A stretch of DNA of 64,000 nt from Mangifera indica (lineage: Eukaryota > Streptophyta > Magnoliopsida > Sapindales > Anacardiaceae), in the NCBI RefSeq assembly GCF_011075055.1, contig NC_058141.1, positions 17,927,639 through 17,991,638 of the forward strand, in the 5' to 3' direction. Below are positions 47,370-58,776 of this stretch, piece after piece. Within the stretch, counting starts at the first letter, position 1; every line of letters begins with the position of its first letter. The translations under genes were made by a program, and so were the position numbers. Below the pieces are notes generated by a model, which saw only the letters and a program-made list of their open reading frames with translations, did no database searches and had not been told where the DNA came from.

Positions 47370-49431
47370 ATGATGATGAGTAAGGAGAGACCACCTGTTG
47401 TTTCCCATGTGAGTGTGATTGTGCTGTTAGTTTTAGTGCATTTTAAACCAATCTCGGGCGATCAGAGGCTGCGGTTCGGACAAGATGGGCGGTTTAAGAT
47501 CCTGCAAGTGGCTGATATGCATTATGCGGATGGAAAGACCACGCCTTGTTTGAATGTTCTTCCTACCCAGGTCGCTGGTTGCTCTGACCTCAATACTACC
47601 GCATTTCTCAACCGCATGATTTTAGCTGAGAGGCCGGATCTTATTGTCTTCACTGGTAACTTCTGTTTCCCTTTTCTTCATTTACAAAGTTATTTTACCA
47701 GTTGGAGAAATGGGTTGACTGTTTGTTCTCACAGGCTATATGATTTTGATGTTGTATTATTGTCCGTCAAGAAGTTTGAGATTTGTTTTAATCAGAAGCA
47801 TGTAATAAAAAACTTTCTTATCCTTGAATATAAAATTGTAGGGAATAAAATCATTCGGCTGTAATATTTTTGCGTAAATTCATTGTATTTGTTACCAATC
47901 CAGTTTTGTTGTGAAATTGCTAAAAGCTGTGCCGGAAAGATAAAGAGCAGTTCAGATTAATAGTGATAATGTGAATAACTCCAACTCTTGGAGCTATTCT
48001 ATACAGAATTACAGACATGCAAGTTTTTCTATCTATCTGCTAACGTTAGCTAGGAAGATGGACACTACAAAGCAAAATCCGTAGTTATGGTCACACGTCT
48101 TTCAATTTAGTAATGAAACTAGCTGAATTTGTGGGCACATGCCTTTTCTCATGATGTATACCCAGTTTGACTTGTTGGTATTCACTATGTGCAACAGGTG
48201 ATAACATCTTCGGATCTGATGCCACAGACGCAGCAAAATCTTTGAATGCTGCATTTGCCCCAGCCATTGCATCAAACATCCCATGGGTTGCTGTTTTGGG
48301 GAACCACGACCAGCAATCCACCCTGTCAAGAGGAGGAGTAATGAAACATATTGTTACATTGAAGAACACTTTGTCTCAAGTCAATCCTCCGGAGGCACAA
48401 ATTATTGATGGTTTTGGGAACTATAACTTGGAGATTGGTGGGGTTGAAGGTTCAAGTTTTGAAAACAAATCAGTTCTCAATCTCTACTTCCTTGATAGCG
48501 GAGATTACTCAACTGTTCCTGCTATTGATCGCTATGGATGGATCAAACCTTCCCAGCAACTTTGGTTTGAACGTACTTCTGCCAAGCTTCGGGTACTGAC
48601 CTCTCTGTGTTTTGTTGCTTGGAGTACTTTTTTAGTGTCAACAACTTTTATGAGTCATTTCAACAATTTTTAATACATGCTCAAGGAACATATCTCATGC
48701 AATTAAAAGTAAGGCATTTTAAAGAACCTTGATTATCTGGGTTATTGTAGATTACACTAAGAACCAAATAAAGAGTTTAGTTTTTATAAATTTCAGATAT
48801 GTAGATTTCCCTATTGCAGGTGATATTGATATGCTTCTCTTTCTATTAGATGGACAGATGCCCTATAATTCATGATGATACTACTTTTAGGATCCTCATT
48901 AAGCAGAGAACGTGATTTTTTATTATATAGATTGTATGACTCATTGATCCCGTTTCACTGCAGAGGGAATACATGAGCAAGCCAGCTGCTCAGAAAACAG
49001 CTGCACCTGGGCTTGCATACTTTCACATACCATTGCCTGAATATGCGAGTTTTGATTCATCAAACTTCACAGGTGTTAAGCAAGAAGGCATAAGCTCTGC
49101 TTCTGTTAACTCAGGCTTCTTCACAACCATGGTAGCTGCAGGCGATGTGAAGGCTGTTTTCACTGGCCATGATCACATCAATGACTTTTGTGGTCAGCTT
49201 ACCGGTATACAACTTTGTTATGGAGGGGGTTTTGGATACCATGCCTACGGAAAGGCGGGATGGGAAAGGAGGGCGAGGGTGGTAGTAGCCAATTTGGAGA
49301 AAGTAGAGGAGGGAGGTTGGGGAGCTGTCAAGTCAATCAAAACATGGAAACGCCTCGATGATGGACACCTTACTGCCGTTGATGATCAGGTCCTCTGGAG
49401 CAAGAGCTCTTCAGGTAGATTTCTCTTATAA
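47370..49431 (+). CDS. PAP14/PAP29-like: Purple-acid-phosphatase-like metallophosphatase, copy 2
   Basis: I join 47370-47655, 48198-48592 and 48964-49431; exon lengths (286, 395 and 468) equal those of copy 1, and the frame is open for 382 residues. The signal-peptide-like segment and all metal-binding motifs are kept (VADMHYADG, TGDNIFG, LGNHDQ, TGHDHIND). Differences from copy 1 are scattered substitutions, for example AIDRYGWIKP for AIGGFGWIKP. The same 3' ambiguity exists: read-through ends at 49431, but if the downstream mini-exon at 50177 is used, a retrotransposon inserted 6 bases into that exon replaces its last codons with LTR-derived sequence. The 3' untranslated region is in any case separated from its original downstream DNA. 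Coding potential appears intact; expression cannot be judged. Confidence 0.88.
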
Positions 49432-50182
49432 CATTTGCCACTATTTAGCTCAGAGTTCTCTGTCTCAGCCCACAAACAGAAAAACCAGTTATTGGCAAAA
49501 AACATCTATGTGGTAATTTATATCACCCAGGCCTCTGCACCAACAACAACTATACCACGTAAATAGCTTTCCATGTCTGAGATAGATTACCGATAGATTG
49601 GTCACACTTTGGAATGTCTAGCACACCAATATTTTAAAAGTTGAAGCAGATAGTTTAAGCAGGCCTATGATGTTGTTTGAACCTGTCTGTTTGCAAATAT
49701 CAAATAGCTTTCCCTTCCGTTGACGCATTCCATTCTTTCGGCGGGTCCTTTGTTTTTTTCTTTTTAAGAGCTTTTCTACTATAAAAAGAACTAAAGGTGT
49801 TGTAACTGGTGAGCAAATTGGTATTTTACTTTAAGCTTTGGTGAGTCCAGAACATTCTGTTTATGGTTTCATTGTCTTTCGGGGCCGTCAGTTCATGATC
49901 AAAATAATTTATTTCAATGTGGAACAAGCATTCTTCAAGTCTACTGAATCATGTTCCATGCTATAGAGCCACTGCCACACCATGACAGTTTTAGGTTTCA
50001 TTTGGGTGGCCAAGGCCTAAATGCTACTTCATTCTTATTCACCTTTTATTGGTGAGATATATCAATGCCTATATCTCCGTCTGGATACATAAATAATATA
50101 GGTGTCTAAGCATATAGTTTTGCATTGTGTGATCCACCTTCTCTCATTTGCTTACCTGAATCCATTGGTTGAACAGGTAATC
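49432..50182. other. 3' flank of phosphatase copy 2, with a unit-specific 0.44-kb segment
   Basis: Homologous to the 3' flank of copy 1, except for roughly 49541-49977, which has no counterpart in unit 1. That segment is either an insertion in unit 2 or a deletion in unit 1; short CTGC-CAC repeats lie at its edges. TAATC at 50178-50182 is the left target duplication of the retrotransposon. Confidence 0.65.
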
Positions 50183-50761
50183 TGATGGGTACCTGAGTCT
50201 ACTTACTGTTCTCCCAGGCTGAAGCTGCTGAGGTTCTTTCCACGACCAAGCTGCACTCCACCCTTCAGTACCAGGCGACTCCTTCACTCAGTCCCTCAGT
50301 CCTCAACCGTTTCCAGCATCAACCAATCCCAATATTGAGAATGAACAAAGCAATGTAACAGTGCACGCATAGAACCACAATAATGTAACTGTAGATTCAT
50401 AAATCATTGTTAATGTATACATTCAGTTTCATTACAAAAATAAAGTTCCTTCCTTTTTCCAGAATCTCCTTTCTAATTACAGAATACTAAGAATAAGATT
50501 CATCAATAGTAACAAAACATTCCGCACGACATTCGAGAGGCCTGCACTCTCCCTTACTTCCTTGCTGTCAATTCTCTCTGTCTCTCCCTTGCTTTCCTCT
50601 CCTCCTTTTTCTCTCCTTCTCCAATTCTCACCAACTCTCTGCCACACCTCATGCTCTCTGTTGGGGCCTCCTGGTCAAGGTAGACTGCCTTCAGAGCCAA
50701 TTGTCTTTTGCCAGGTTGGCCATGTTTTTTTCTACGTGTGACATACACATTAGTTCTAACA
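50183..50761 (-). repeat. 3' LTR of the retrotransposon
   Basis: 579 bases, nearly identical to 55464-56042. On the minus strand it starts TGTTAGAAC and ends CCATCA. Confidence 0.95.
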
Positions 50762-51399
50762 TTTCCCCTCCCATCGAGAGGCATCTTGTCCTCAAGGTGA
50801 AAGTGAGGGAATAGGCTGTGGAACGAAGAGAAGAGTTCCCAAAAATTTTCACATTCTGGCAGTTTCTTCCACTGAACCAGTATTTCCAACTTCCTTTTTG
50901 CAGAATACCTGTGTTGCAATATTTTGAGGGGTTGAACCTCCAATTCTCCATCTTCAGTCATGCACTCCGGTAGCTGCTGAATCGAAACAGAAGGTCCCAC
51001 ATGTCTCTTAAGCTGTGAAACATGGAAAACAGGATGTATCTTGGCTGAAGGTGGAAGCAACAATCGATATGCCACTACCTCTATCTTCTCTATGATTCTA
51101 TAGGGCCCATAGTAACGAGGGCTCAGTTTTTCATTAGGGCGGGTAGCCAACGAACGAAACCTGTATGGTTGCATCTTCAAATATACCTAATCTTCGGGCT
51201 GTAGCTGTACTTCCCTTCTCCTTTTATCCGCATACCTCTTCATTCTTTCCTGAGCTTTGGCCAGAGTCTCTTTCAATTCATCCAGAACTTGATTCCTTTC
51301 TTTAATCATTTGATTAACTTCTTCCACTCTCGAAGTTTCTTCAACCCACCTTAATAAGATAGGAGGATCCCGACCATACAGCGCCTTGAAAGGTGACAT
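50554..51399 (-). pseudogene. Integrase C terminus and chromodomain-like region (retrotransposon)
   Basis: Two frames carry integrase C-terminal sequence: MSPFKALYGRDPP and KRYADKRRRE in 51187-51399, then KLSPRYYGPYRIIEKI and KIHPVFHVSQLKRHVG in 51180-50554. A chromodomain-like segment LEILVQWKKLPECENFWE follows. The frame is cut by a stop near 51185. The last part of the longer frame runs into the 3' LTR, so its C terminus is not native. Confidence 0.85.
50762..50772 (-). other. Polypurine tract
   Basis: On the minus strand GGGAGGGGAAA directly precedes the 3' LTR. This is the usual primer for plus-strand DNA synthesis. Confidence 0.9.
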
Positions 51400-51645
51400 G
51401 CTCGAAGAAGAATTATAAGTGGTGTTGAATCAGTATTCTGCCCACGAAATCCATTTAGGCCACTGTTTGGGTTGTCTGAAACAAAAGCTTCTTAAATAAG
51501 TCTTCAAGTTGTGATTCACCACTTCCGTTTGTCCGTCCGTTTGAGGATGGTACGAGGAGCTGAATTTGAGAGATGTACCTGCTGCTCTGAAACTTTTAGC
51601 CCAAAAACGACTTAAAAATATTCGATCTCAGTTCGAAACTATGGT

Positions 51646-52194
51646 TCAGGGAAATCCATGCAACTTGACTACCTCTCGAATGTATTTTTGTGCCACTTTT
51701 GCGGCTGTAAAAGGATGCTTCGGAGTTAGAAAGTGGGCATATTTGGTTAAACGGTCAATTACCACAAGAATCATATCCGTCTGGGAAGCTTTCGGAAGAC
51801 CTTCTATAAAATCCGTGGAGACATCTTCCCACACTTGGTTAGGAATCGGCGGTGGCTGGAGTAAGCCTGCAGGGGATGCACACTTGTACTTCATTCTTTG
51901 ACAAATGTCACATTAGGATACAAATCTTCGGATATCAGCTTTCATGCCTTCCCAGAACAACACTAAGGCAGCCCTTTTGTAAGTCTGAAAGAAGCCAGAA
52001 TGTCTTCTGTAAGGAGAGGAGTAAAATTCCTTAAGAAATTTGGGAATGAAAGAAGAACCTTTGGGAAGGACTAACCTGCCTTGGTAGAGCAATCTGCCGT
52101 TTCTCAGATTATATCCTTCATGGGCTTCTGGATTTTGCAGCAAGTCATGTATGATCCCCTGTAACTTCCTATCACTAGCCACCTCACGTTCCAC
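51646..52194 (-). pseudogene. Integrase zinc-binding and core region (retrotransposon)
   Basis: The frame at 52194-51913 contains the integrase N-terminal region (SPYRRHSGFFQTYKR), and 51894-51646 begins with the core [19 protein letters not shown] and contains [11 protein letters not shown]. Stop codons separate the pieces, so no continuous integrase can be made. Confidence 0.85.
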
Positions 52195-52679
52195 TTCACT
52201 TCTTCCAACCTTACCATCTGCATTGCTAAAACTGCCAGCAATTCGCCTTCAAATTTTGGATTTCGTGAAAGGGTGTCTGTAGCCTTATTTTCACATCCCG
52301 GCTTATATTGAATTTCGAAGTCGAAGCCTAACATTTTCACAACCCATTTTTGCTGCTCGTTGCCCAGAACTCTTTGGTCTGTAAGGAACCTTAGACTGCG
52401 CTGATCCGTTCGAACCTTAAAGTGGCGCCCCAGCAGGTAATGTCGCCATTTCTGGAAAGCCAAGACTATTGCCATCAGCTCCCTCTCATATATTGACTTT
52501 TGGCGGTTCTGAATGGATAGGGCTTTGCTGATAAATGCCAACGGTCTTCCCTCCTGCATTAGCACCACTCCTAGTCCCAATCCGGAGGCATCTGTCTCTA
52601 TTACAAATTCCTTAGAAAAATTCAGGAGAGCCAGAACAGGTACCGAACTCAGAGCTTCCTTTAGTTTTTTAAATGTCAT
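52104..52679 (-). pseudogene. RNase H region (retrotransposon)
   Basis: Open over 191 codons, with FVIETDASGLGLGVVLMQEG, SIYERELMAIVLAFQKWRHY, RTDQRSLRFL and YKPGCENKATDTLSR, typical of Ty3/gypsy RNase H. It is disconnected from the reverse transcriptase upstream by stops. Confidence 0.88.
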
Positions 52680-52814
52680 AGTGGATTCATCTGTCTATTG
52701 GAAAGCATTATTCTTTAGAAGTCTTGTGAGAGGTTTGACAACTTTTTCGTAATTACGTACAAATCTTCAGTAATAGCCGGTTAATCCCAAGAACCCTCTG
52801 AGATCTCGTAGGTC

Positions 52815-53223
52815 TCAGGGAATAGGCCATTCAAGCATTGCTCTCACCTTATAAGGGTCGGCAGCCACTCCTTCCACTAAGACAACATGCCCTAAATAAC
52901 TTATCTCCGTCTGACCGAAGACACATTTCTTCCAATTCACCACAAATTGGTGGTCTCGAAGCAGCTCCAACACCACTCGTAGCTGTCTCACATGATCTTC
53001 AAACCTACGACCCTTGGAAAGTGGCGGGTGCATTCGAAAGCCCGAAAGACATTACAAGAAATTCGTAATGCCCGTCGTGCGTCCGAAAGGCTGTTTTCTT
53101 AGTATCTTCTGTCCTGACTTGGATTTGGTGGTAGCCCGACTTTAAATCAAGCTTGCTGAATATCGTGGCTTCGGAAAGCTCATCTAAGAATTCATCAATG
53201 GCGAGGATGGGGAATTTATCCAT
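52815..53223 (-). pseudogene. Reverse transcriptase region with a missing catalytic box (retrotransposon)
   Basis: 53223-53005 encodes the finger/palm part ([32 protein letters not shown]), and 53033-52815 encodes the later part (DHVRQLRVVLELL, YLGHVVLVEGV). The stretch between them that normally holds the two catalytic aspartates (the YxDD-type box) is absent; a stop follows directly after NAPATFQ. This copy cannot make active reverse transcriptase. Confidence 0.85.
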
Positions 53224-53840
53224 AATTGTAATTTTATTGAGCGCCCGATAGTCGACACAGAATCTCTATCCCCCGTCTTTTTTTCTCACGAGGATCACCG
53301 GGCTTGAGTAAGGGCTTACACTTGGTTGAATCACCCCAACAACCAACATTTCTTGCACTATCCGCTCAATCTCGTTCTGTTGAAAGTGAGGGTACCTATA
53401 CGGTTTGATGTTAGGAGGTGGAGCCCCTGAAATAAGTAGAATGGCGTGATCACGTCCTCTCTTTAGAGGTAATCCAGTGGGCTATCGGAATAAACATTCG
53501 TATCTCGCAACAAGGGTGTGAGTCTCGGGTCCACCATAGTTGCCTCTGGTTCACTGTCCGGTGAAGTGCTCCTATATTCAACCCAAAATCCTTCACCCCC
53601 TTCTGCCATAGAGTTGACTAAGGCCTTTAATATGGATTCCAACCGGCACATTGAAAGGTCACCATTAATTCTCGCACGTCTCCCGTCCCATCGAAACTTC
53701 ATGGTCTGTAATTTCCAATTCATTGTCACCTCCCCTAATTTATAGAGCCAATCCACCCCCAAAATCACGTTTACATTCCCCAATTCAAAGACGAAGAAAT
53801 CTTGGGTTACTGAGATTCCTTGAAATTTTAATTCAATTTG

Positions 53841-54044
53841 TCAGCATTTCCACATCCCCCTAATTTTCTTGTCATCTCCCAGTGTTACAGTAAATTTGGT
53901 GGGAACCGTTGGTAGAGCTAATTCTTCCACGAGAGTGCGCGAAATGAAACTATGGGTAGCTTCACTGTCCAAGAGAATCAACACCTTCTTATCCCTGATT
54001 TCCCTAAAAAATTTCATCGTTTTTGGATTTTGAAACCCGCTCAC
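53841..54044 (-). pseudogene. Aspartic protease region (retrotransposon)
   Basis: Contains VLILLDSEATHSFIS, corresponding to the conserved Asp-Ser/Thr-Gly active-site region with the Gly replaced by Glu. It is bounded by stop codons. Probably inactive. Confidence 0.8.
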
Positions 54045-54092
54045 TGAGCTAGTCTACAACGCCAATTCCATTTCCTTTTCTTCTAGATTCGC

Positions 54093-55439
54093 TTATGTAT
54101 CATCACTCTCCAGCTCAACCTCTTTATGTTTCTCCCCTTCTGAAGTGATCATAACCCTAAATTGTCGATTTTTATAGCGGTGGTCGGGATGATATTTCTC
54201 ATCGCATCTTAAACAGAGCCCTTTCTCTATCTTCGTTCTGAACTCGTTGTCGGAAAGGCGCCGGTAGGGGCGTTCACGCAAAGGGTGGCTCACAGATGCC
54301 ACCAAACTCATCGTTCCTCTGCTGGTCGAAGGTCTCTTGAGGTCTTCGAATGAAACTCTCTAAAAAGGGGGAAATGCGTTGGGTTAATCGGTGGTTGGGT
54401 CGGGTAGGAATAAGCTTTGGATTGGGCCGTGAAGTTGGGTTGGGCATAATTAGGGCCTGGAAAGGGACGTGGGCTTGGACCATGGACACTGGGGTATTTG
54501 GATTGGGCTGGAAAGATTGGGCTTGCGAAGCGAGGGTTGGAGGGCTGTAACTTTGGGCCTGGATGGGTAACGCGGGTTCCCGATCGGAGCCTCATTCTGG
54601 CATCCAAAATCCAATTCTTTTCTTCAACCTGTAGAGCCCTCTCCATCATCTCCTCCAAGCAACGGGGATTGAACAACCTGACTTCTGCTCGGATGTCGTC
54701 TGCCAGCCCGTTGATGAAGAGGGCCATTAGGGTCTCCTCGGTCACTCATTCGACTGTCGTCGATAAAACCTCAAACCTTAGCCTATAATTTTGTACTGAG
54801 TCCTTCTGTCGAAGGGATAACAGCTCTTCATAGGGGGTGCGATCTGGACTCACCGGAAATCACTTTAATACCTTACTCTGAAACTCTGCCCACCCAGTAA
54901 AGGCCTGTCGTTTCCTTCTCCATCTGTACTAACTTAGCGCCTCTCCTTCCAAACAAATACCCACAGCTAAAAGCTTCTCAACCTCCAATAACCTATTGAC
55001 CTCGAAGTATCTTTCAACTTTAAACATCCAGTTAACGACATCCTCTCCGTCAAACAACGGAAGGTCGAGTCACCGGTATAAAATATCCCTACGACCCCCA
55101 TCTGGTTCTGTCTCTTTGCCCCTTTCACTAGAGGTATCCCCCTCTTCTCCCATCTTTCTCTCGATTCCAAGGGTGGGCAACGTCATTTCGCCCATTGGGG
55201 AAGAGTAAGATGGCGACAGCTTCTGACCGATTGGAGTTTTTCCCCTGATCAACGGGCTCTTGTCCCAACGTCGCTCCTCTGAGTTCCCTCAAATAATTTT
55301 TGATCGTCTTCAAACTAGTTTCTAACCCTTTCATTCTTTGACTCATCTCTCTAATCTTCACTCCCAGCTCCTCCATTCTTTCCTTGGCGTTCGTTGTCTC
55401 CCTTTCCACCGTCTCCATTCTAGATTCCATTTTGGTCAT
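54093..55439 (-). pseudogene. Gag region (retrotransposon)
   Basis: Pieces in several frames. A coiled-coil-like N-terminal part (NAKERMEELGVKIREMSQRM) lies at 55439-55128, a capsid-like part with FINGLADDIRAEVRLF at 54745-54308, and a nucleocapsid remnant CLRCDEKYHPDHRYK at 54311-54093. The last zinc-binding Cys of the knuckle is replaced by Tyr. Frameshifts and stops break the region. Confidence 0.8.
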
Positions 55440-55449
55440 CTCCCTTCCT

Positions 55450-55461
55450 GCTCTGATACCA
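55450..55461 (-). other. Primer-binding site complementary to initiator Met-tRNA
   Basis: On the minus strand TGGTATCAGAGC begins two bases inside the 5' LTR. It is the standard plant retrotransposon primer site for tRNA-iMet. Confidence 0.92.
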
Positions 55462-55463
55462 AT

Positions 55464-56042
55464 TGATGGGTACCTGAGTCTACTTACTATTCTCCCAGGC
55501 TGAAGCTGCTGAGGTTCTTTCCACGACCAAGCTGCACTTCACACTTCAGTACCAGGCGACTCCTTCACTCAGTCCCTCAATCCTCAACCGTTTCTAGCAT
55601 TAACCAATCACAATATTGAGAATGAACAAAACAATGTAACAGTGCACGCATAAAACCACAATAATGTAACTGTAGATTCATAAATCATTGTTAATGTATA
55701 CATTCAGTTTCATTACAAAAATAAAGTTCCTTCCTTTTTCCAGAATCTCCTTTCTAATTACAGAATACTAAGAATAATATTCATCAACAGTAACAAAACA
55801 TTTCGCACAGCATCCGAAAGGCCTGCACTCTCCCTTACTTCCTTGCTGTCAATTCTCTCTGTCTCTCCCTTGCTCTCCTCTCCTCATTTTTCTCTCCTTC
55901 TCCAATTCTCACCAATTCTCTGCCACACCTCATGCTCTCTGTTGGGGCCTCCTGGTCAAGGTAGACTGCCTTCAGAGCCAATTGTCTTTTGCCAGACTGG
56001 CCATGTTTTTTCCTACGTGTGACATACACATTAGTTCTAACA
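55464..56042 (-). repeat. 5' LTR of the retrotransposon
   Basis: 579 bases, the pair of 50183-50761; it carries the element's promoter on the minus strand. Two LTRs of equal length with TAATC on both outer sides define the insertion exactly. Confidence 0.95.
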
Positions 56043-58776
56043 TAATCGCAGAAAGAAAACCATTCATGGTGCTTGAGTGGCTTGGTGCATAACAAAACTG
56101 TTCATGTGCATCCTTGACGCTAGCTTAAGCTATGGAGAAGGGAAGATGGTTTCTAGAAAATTTCAATGGGAATGTTGCCATTGGCATTGTTGTTTAATAA
56201 CATCTATCTGTATCCTTTAATAATTGTGTTGAATGCGGTGAATTGTCTACAGATCTCAGAATTTCAGGATAGCACAGTTATAATATATGATTAAGTAGCA
56301 AACTAGGTTATGATGTGAATCTTATGATGGGAGAAATGGTGTATTGTTCCCTGAATATTGCCAGAGAGCTATTGAATGAATAAAGATGAGCATAAGTGTT
56401 GTTTTGTGCATTGTTATTGCCTTGAAATAGAGAGTAAAAACAAATTTCAATTTTAATAATTTTATGTAATTATAATTTTAAATTAAATATAAAATAATAT
56501 TTAACCATACCGGTGGATTATTCATCTGACCACTCTAAAAACGACAACGTGTCTGCTGTTGATGGACCAGGAATGACGGGTATGGTTTGGTGAACAAATT
56601 ATTATCTTTTGCAAAGTAGACTTGCTGTATTTAATGTCCATGTAATTGGCAGGAAGCCGAGATCATCTACCGTCCAGCTAATAAAAAATGGAATGTCATT
56701 TCGTTTCATATTGTTACCTTCAAGGTAGATTGGAATTGAAGCTTCCTTGTTAGACACAATGGAGACACGTGGCCTACAATATATGGTTGGTTCATAAAAA
56801 ATTTTTTACTTAAGCAACTTATTCAGGTTCGGGAGAATTAAAAATATTAGCTCTTTCCCCACATCGAAGGGCATATGGGGTTAGGGTTTGGGTCTCACGT
56901 AATCGGAAAATCTGGTGAATGCATACTTTCTTGGCAGCAAATTCTTTAATTTTCATCTCGTTCATCTTCCTGGTATTCAATCTGGGTACACAGTTTGTGC
57001 TATCAAAGCACGACGGTGGCGATGGGGTGTGCCCAGGCTTCAGCAAGCCGGGATTGTGCCCCATCAATTGCTTCTGAGCCGATCCCGTGTGTGGTGTTGA
57101 CAGGGTCACATATTGATGCGGCTGTCTTGAAGCCTTCTGTGCGGGTGTTGAAGTGGCCAAGCTAGGCTTTTGTGAAGTTGGCAGTGGTGGCAACGGTCCT
57201 TTTCCTGGTCAGGCGCTTCTTTTGGTCCATATTGTCTGGCTCTTCTTACTTGGTTTTTCACTTTTTTTAGGCATTTTTTGATTGTGAATTCTTTTCGAGT
57301 GATTTATTTTTAGATCTTTGTAATTTGCTTCAGGTTGCGGCTATTTAAACATTTGTTCATTATTTTTTTGGTGTATGTAAGAGCACATTCATAACTTTTA
57401 CCCATGACAATGTACTGCTCCATGTTGGATATGATCATTCAAGTTCATTAAGTTCATACTCATGAAGAATCATGTGCACATATTTGCTTGGTGGGATTGG
57501 TAAATATTGGAAAAGATAAGAATCATATTTGCTTCATTCCATGCTAGAGATGACTTACAGAGATGGTAACATGATGCCTAAAATCACTGAAGTGTTATTA
57601 CCAAATCGTGCACATTTTTCATTTATGAGTATGATTATCCTTTCACAGAGTGAGGTATCAATTCTTGATGGAAAAATTGTAACCAACGAATAGCATGCAT
57701 GATAAACCCGTGTAACTTCTCATTTTGGTACTGATTGTCAAATATTGCAGTCATTCCATTGCACTTTGATACAAATTTCAATTCCTTTTGAACCATGCTG
57801 ACCCAACAAAATGAGCAGAGCTTGGCAGTCATACGTTGTAGCTGTTTCTCCCCCTTTCTGCGAAGATTGCGGAGATTTGAAAGAACTGAGGCAGAGCGAG
57901 AGAAGGGGGACCCGTGAGTGGAAGCTTTTTATACAGTCAATTCCATGTCGGTCGATTCGAGCTTATCATTAAGCACTCCACTTCAGGCTGCTACCATCAT
58001 TGTTGACAGCACAAGCATGGTGAAAATAATAATAAAAAACACGTACACTAATTATTAGTTAAATTGAAGCTAATGATAATTTATTAAACTAATGTTTTTA
58101 ATCAATGGTTGAATTAGTTATTTTATTTGTTTGAGATTTGATCAATTTAATTATATAATCAATCAATTAAATTTATTATCAAATTATCATTTATTTTTTA
58201 AATAATATTAAACAATTACCATATTTTCTAATCATAAAATATATAAAACATATAAAATATAATTTCAAATATATTAATTAAATAATTAATATTCTATTAC
58301 ATAGATAAAAAATTAATTATAAATTAATTATTAATTCAATGAAAATCTTATAAATTGTAACTCGTTAAAATTTTAACAATACAAAAATAATGTAATATTA
58401 TATAAATTTAATTTTGTTGATTTTAAATAATTTTTCTATGCACTAAACTAAATTATAAATTGATTCATACTTCAGCTAATCAAACTGATATATATTGTTT
58501 GGTTTTTAAAGCACTGATCAGAACCCATGCCAGAGAGAGATTAAGTAACTGGCATTAAAGAAGCAGTAGGTCCCAATGATTATTAGAAGTCAGCAGTGAT
58601 TAACTGTGGGGAGCCACCACTACCACCACCATGCAGAAAGAGGTACTAACAAATCTTTGTTCAGCATGGCATGGGGAAAAAAAAAAATAGAATCTCAGAA
58701 AAACAGCCCTCAATTGGACCTTGCTAATCCCCTATTTATATCCTCTTACATCTTGAGCAGAAAGAGTACAATAACA
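56043..58776. other. Unit 2 right flank and start of unit 3
   Basis: Begins with the right target duplication TAATC and resumes homology with 39300-41262 of unit 1. Unit 3 starts at 57813. From there to 58776 is the DUF1295 upstream region, homologous to 30163-31189. Apart from the small open frame at 56919-57077, no gene was recognised. Confidence 0.65.
56919..57077 (+). CDS. Hypothetical 52-residue peptide with signal-like N terminus
   Basis: ATG-initiated frame encoding a short head, a strongly hydrophobic segment (LIFISFIFLVFNLG, residues 10-23) and a Cys-containing tail (VCPGFSKPGLCPINCF). This layout resembles small secreted peptides, but I recognise no family. The homologous place in unit 1 (40373) lacks the ATG and reads through the stop. 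A TATA-like ATAAAA run and an ACACGTGGCC G-box-like site lie 100-160 bases upstream. It could be a chance frame; no codon-level evidence of selection is available. Confidence 0.25.
   Translation: MHTFLAANSLIFISFIFLVFNLGTQFVLSKHDGGDGVCPGFSKPGLCPINCF

Larger units (their letters stand above)
50183..56042 (-). mobile_element. Ty3/gypsy chromovirus-type LTR retrotransposon, full length but defective
   Basis: A 5860-bp element in minus orientation with two 579-bp LTRs (50183-50761 and 55464-56042), TG...CA ends (TGTTAG...ATCA on the minus strand) and a 5-bp target duplication TAATC at 50178-50182 and 56043-56047. A primer-binding site and a polypurine tract lie at the expected places. Order gag, protease, reverse transcriptase, RNase H, integrase defines Ty3/gypsy; the C-terminal GPYRIIEKI...IHPVFHVSQLKRHVG module followed by a chromodomain-like stretch suggests a chromovirus. 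The LTRs differ at about two dozen positions by eye (about 96% identity). All coding regions are broken by stops or frameshifts. It inserted in the phosphatase copy 2 locus. Confidence 0.95.
41263..57812. repeat. Tandem duplication unit 2 (16.6 kb)
   Basis: The unit begins at the same GAGCAGCCTTCTATCC sequence as unit 1. Without the 5.86-kb retrotransposon it is about 10.7 kb, close to unit 1. It carries a DUF1295 pseudogene and an intact phosphatase copy, plus insertions absent from unit 1. Confidence 0.9.

Noticed and set aside
47370..49431. Phosphatase copy 2 as a pseudogene because of the nearby retrotransposon
   Set aside because: All three exons are open, of unchanged length and keep every metal-binding motif; the insertion lies beyond the read-through stop.
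50554..56095. Plus-strand open frames inside the retrotransposon
   Set aside because: They are shadows of the minus-strand gag-pol frames.
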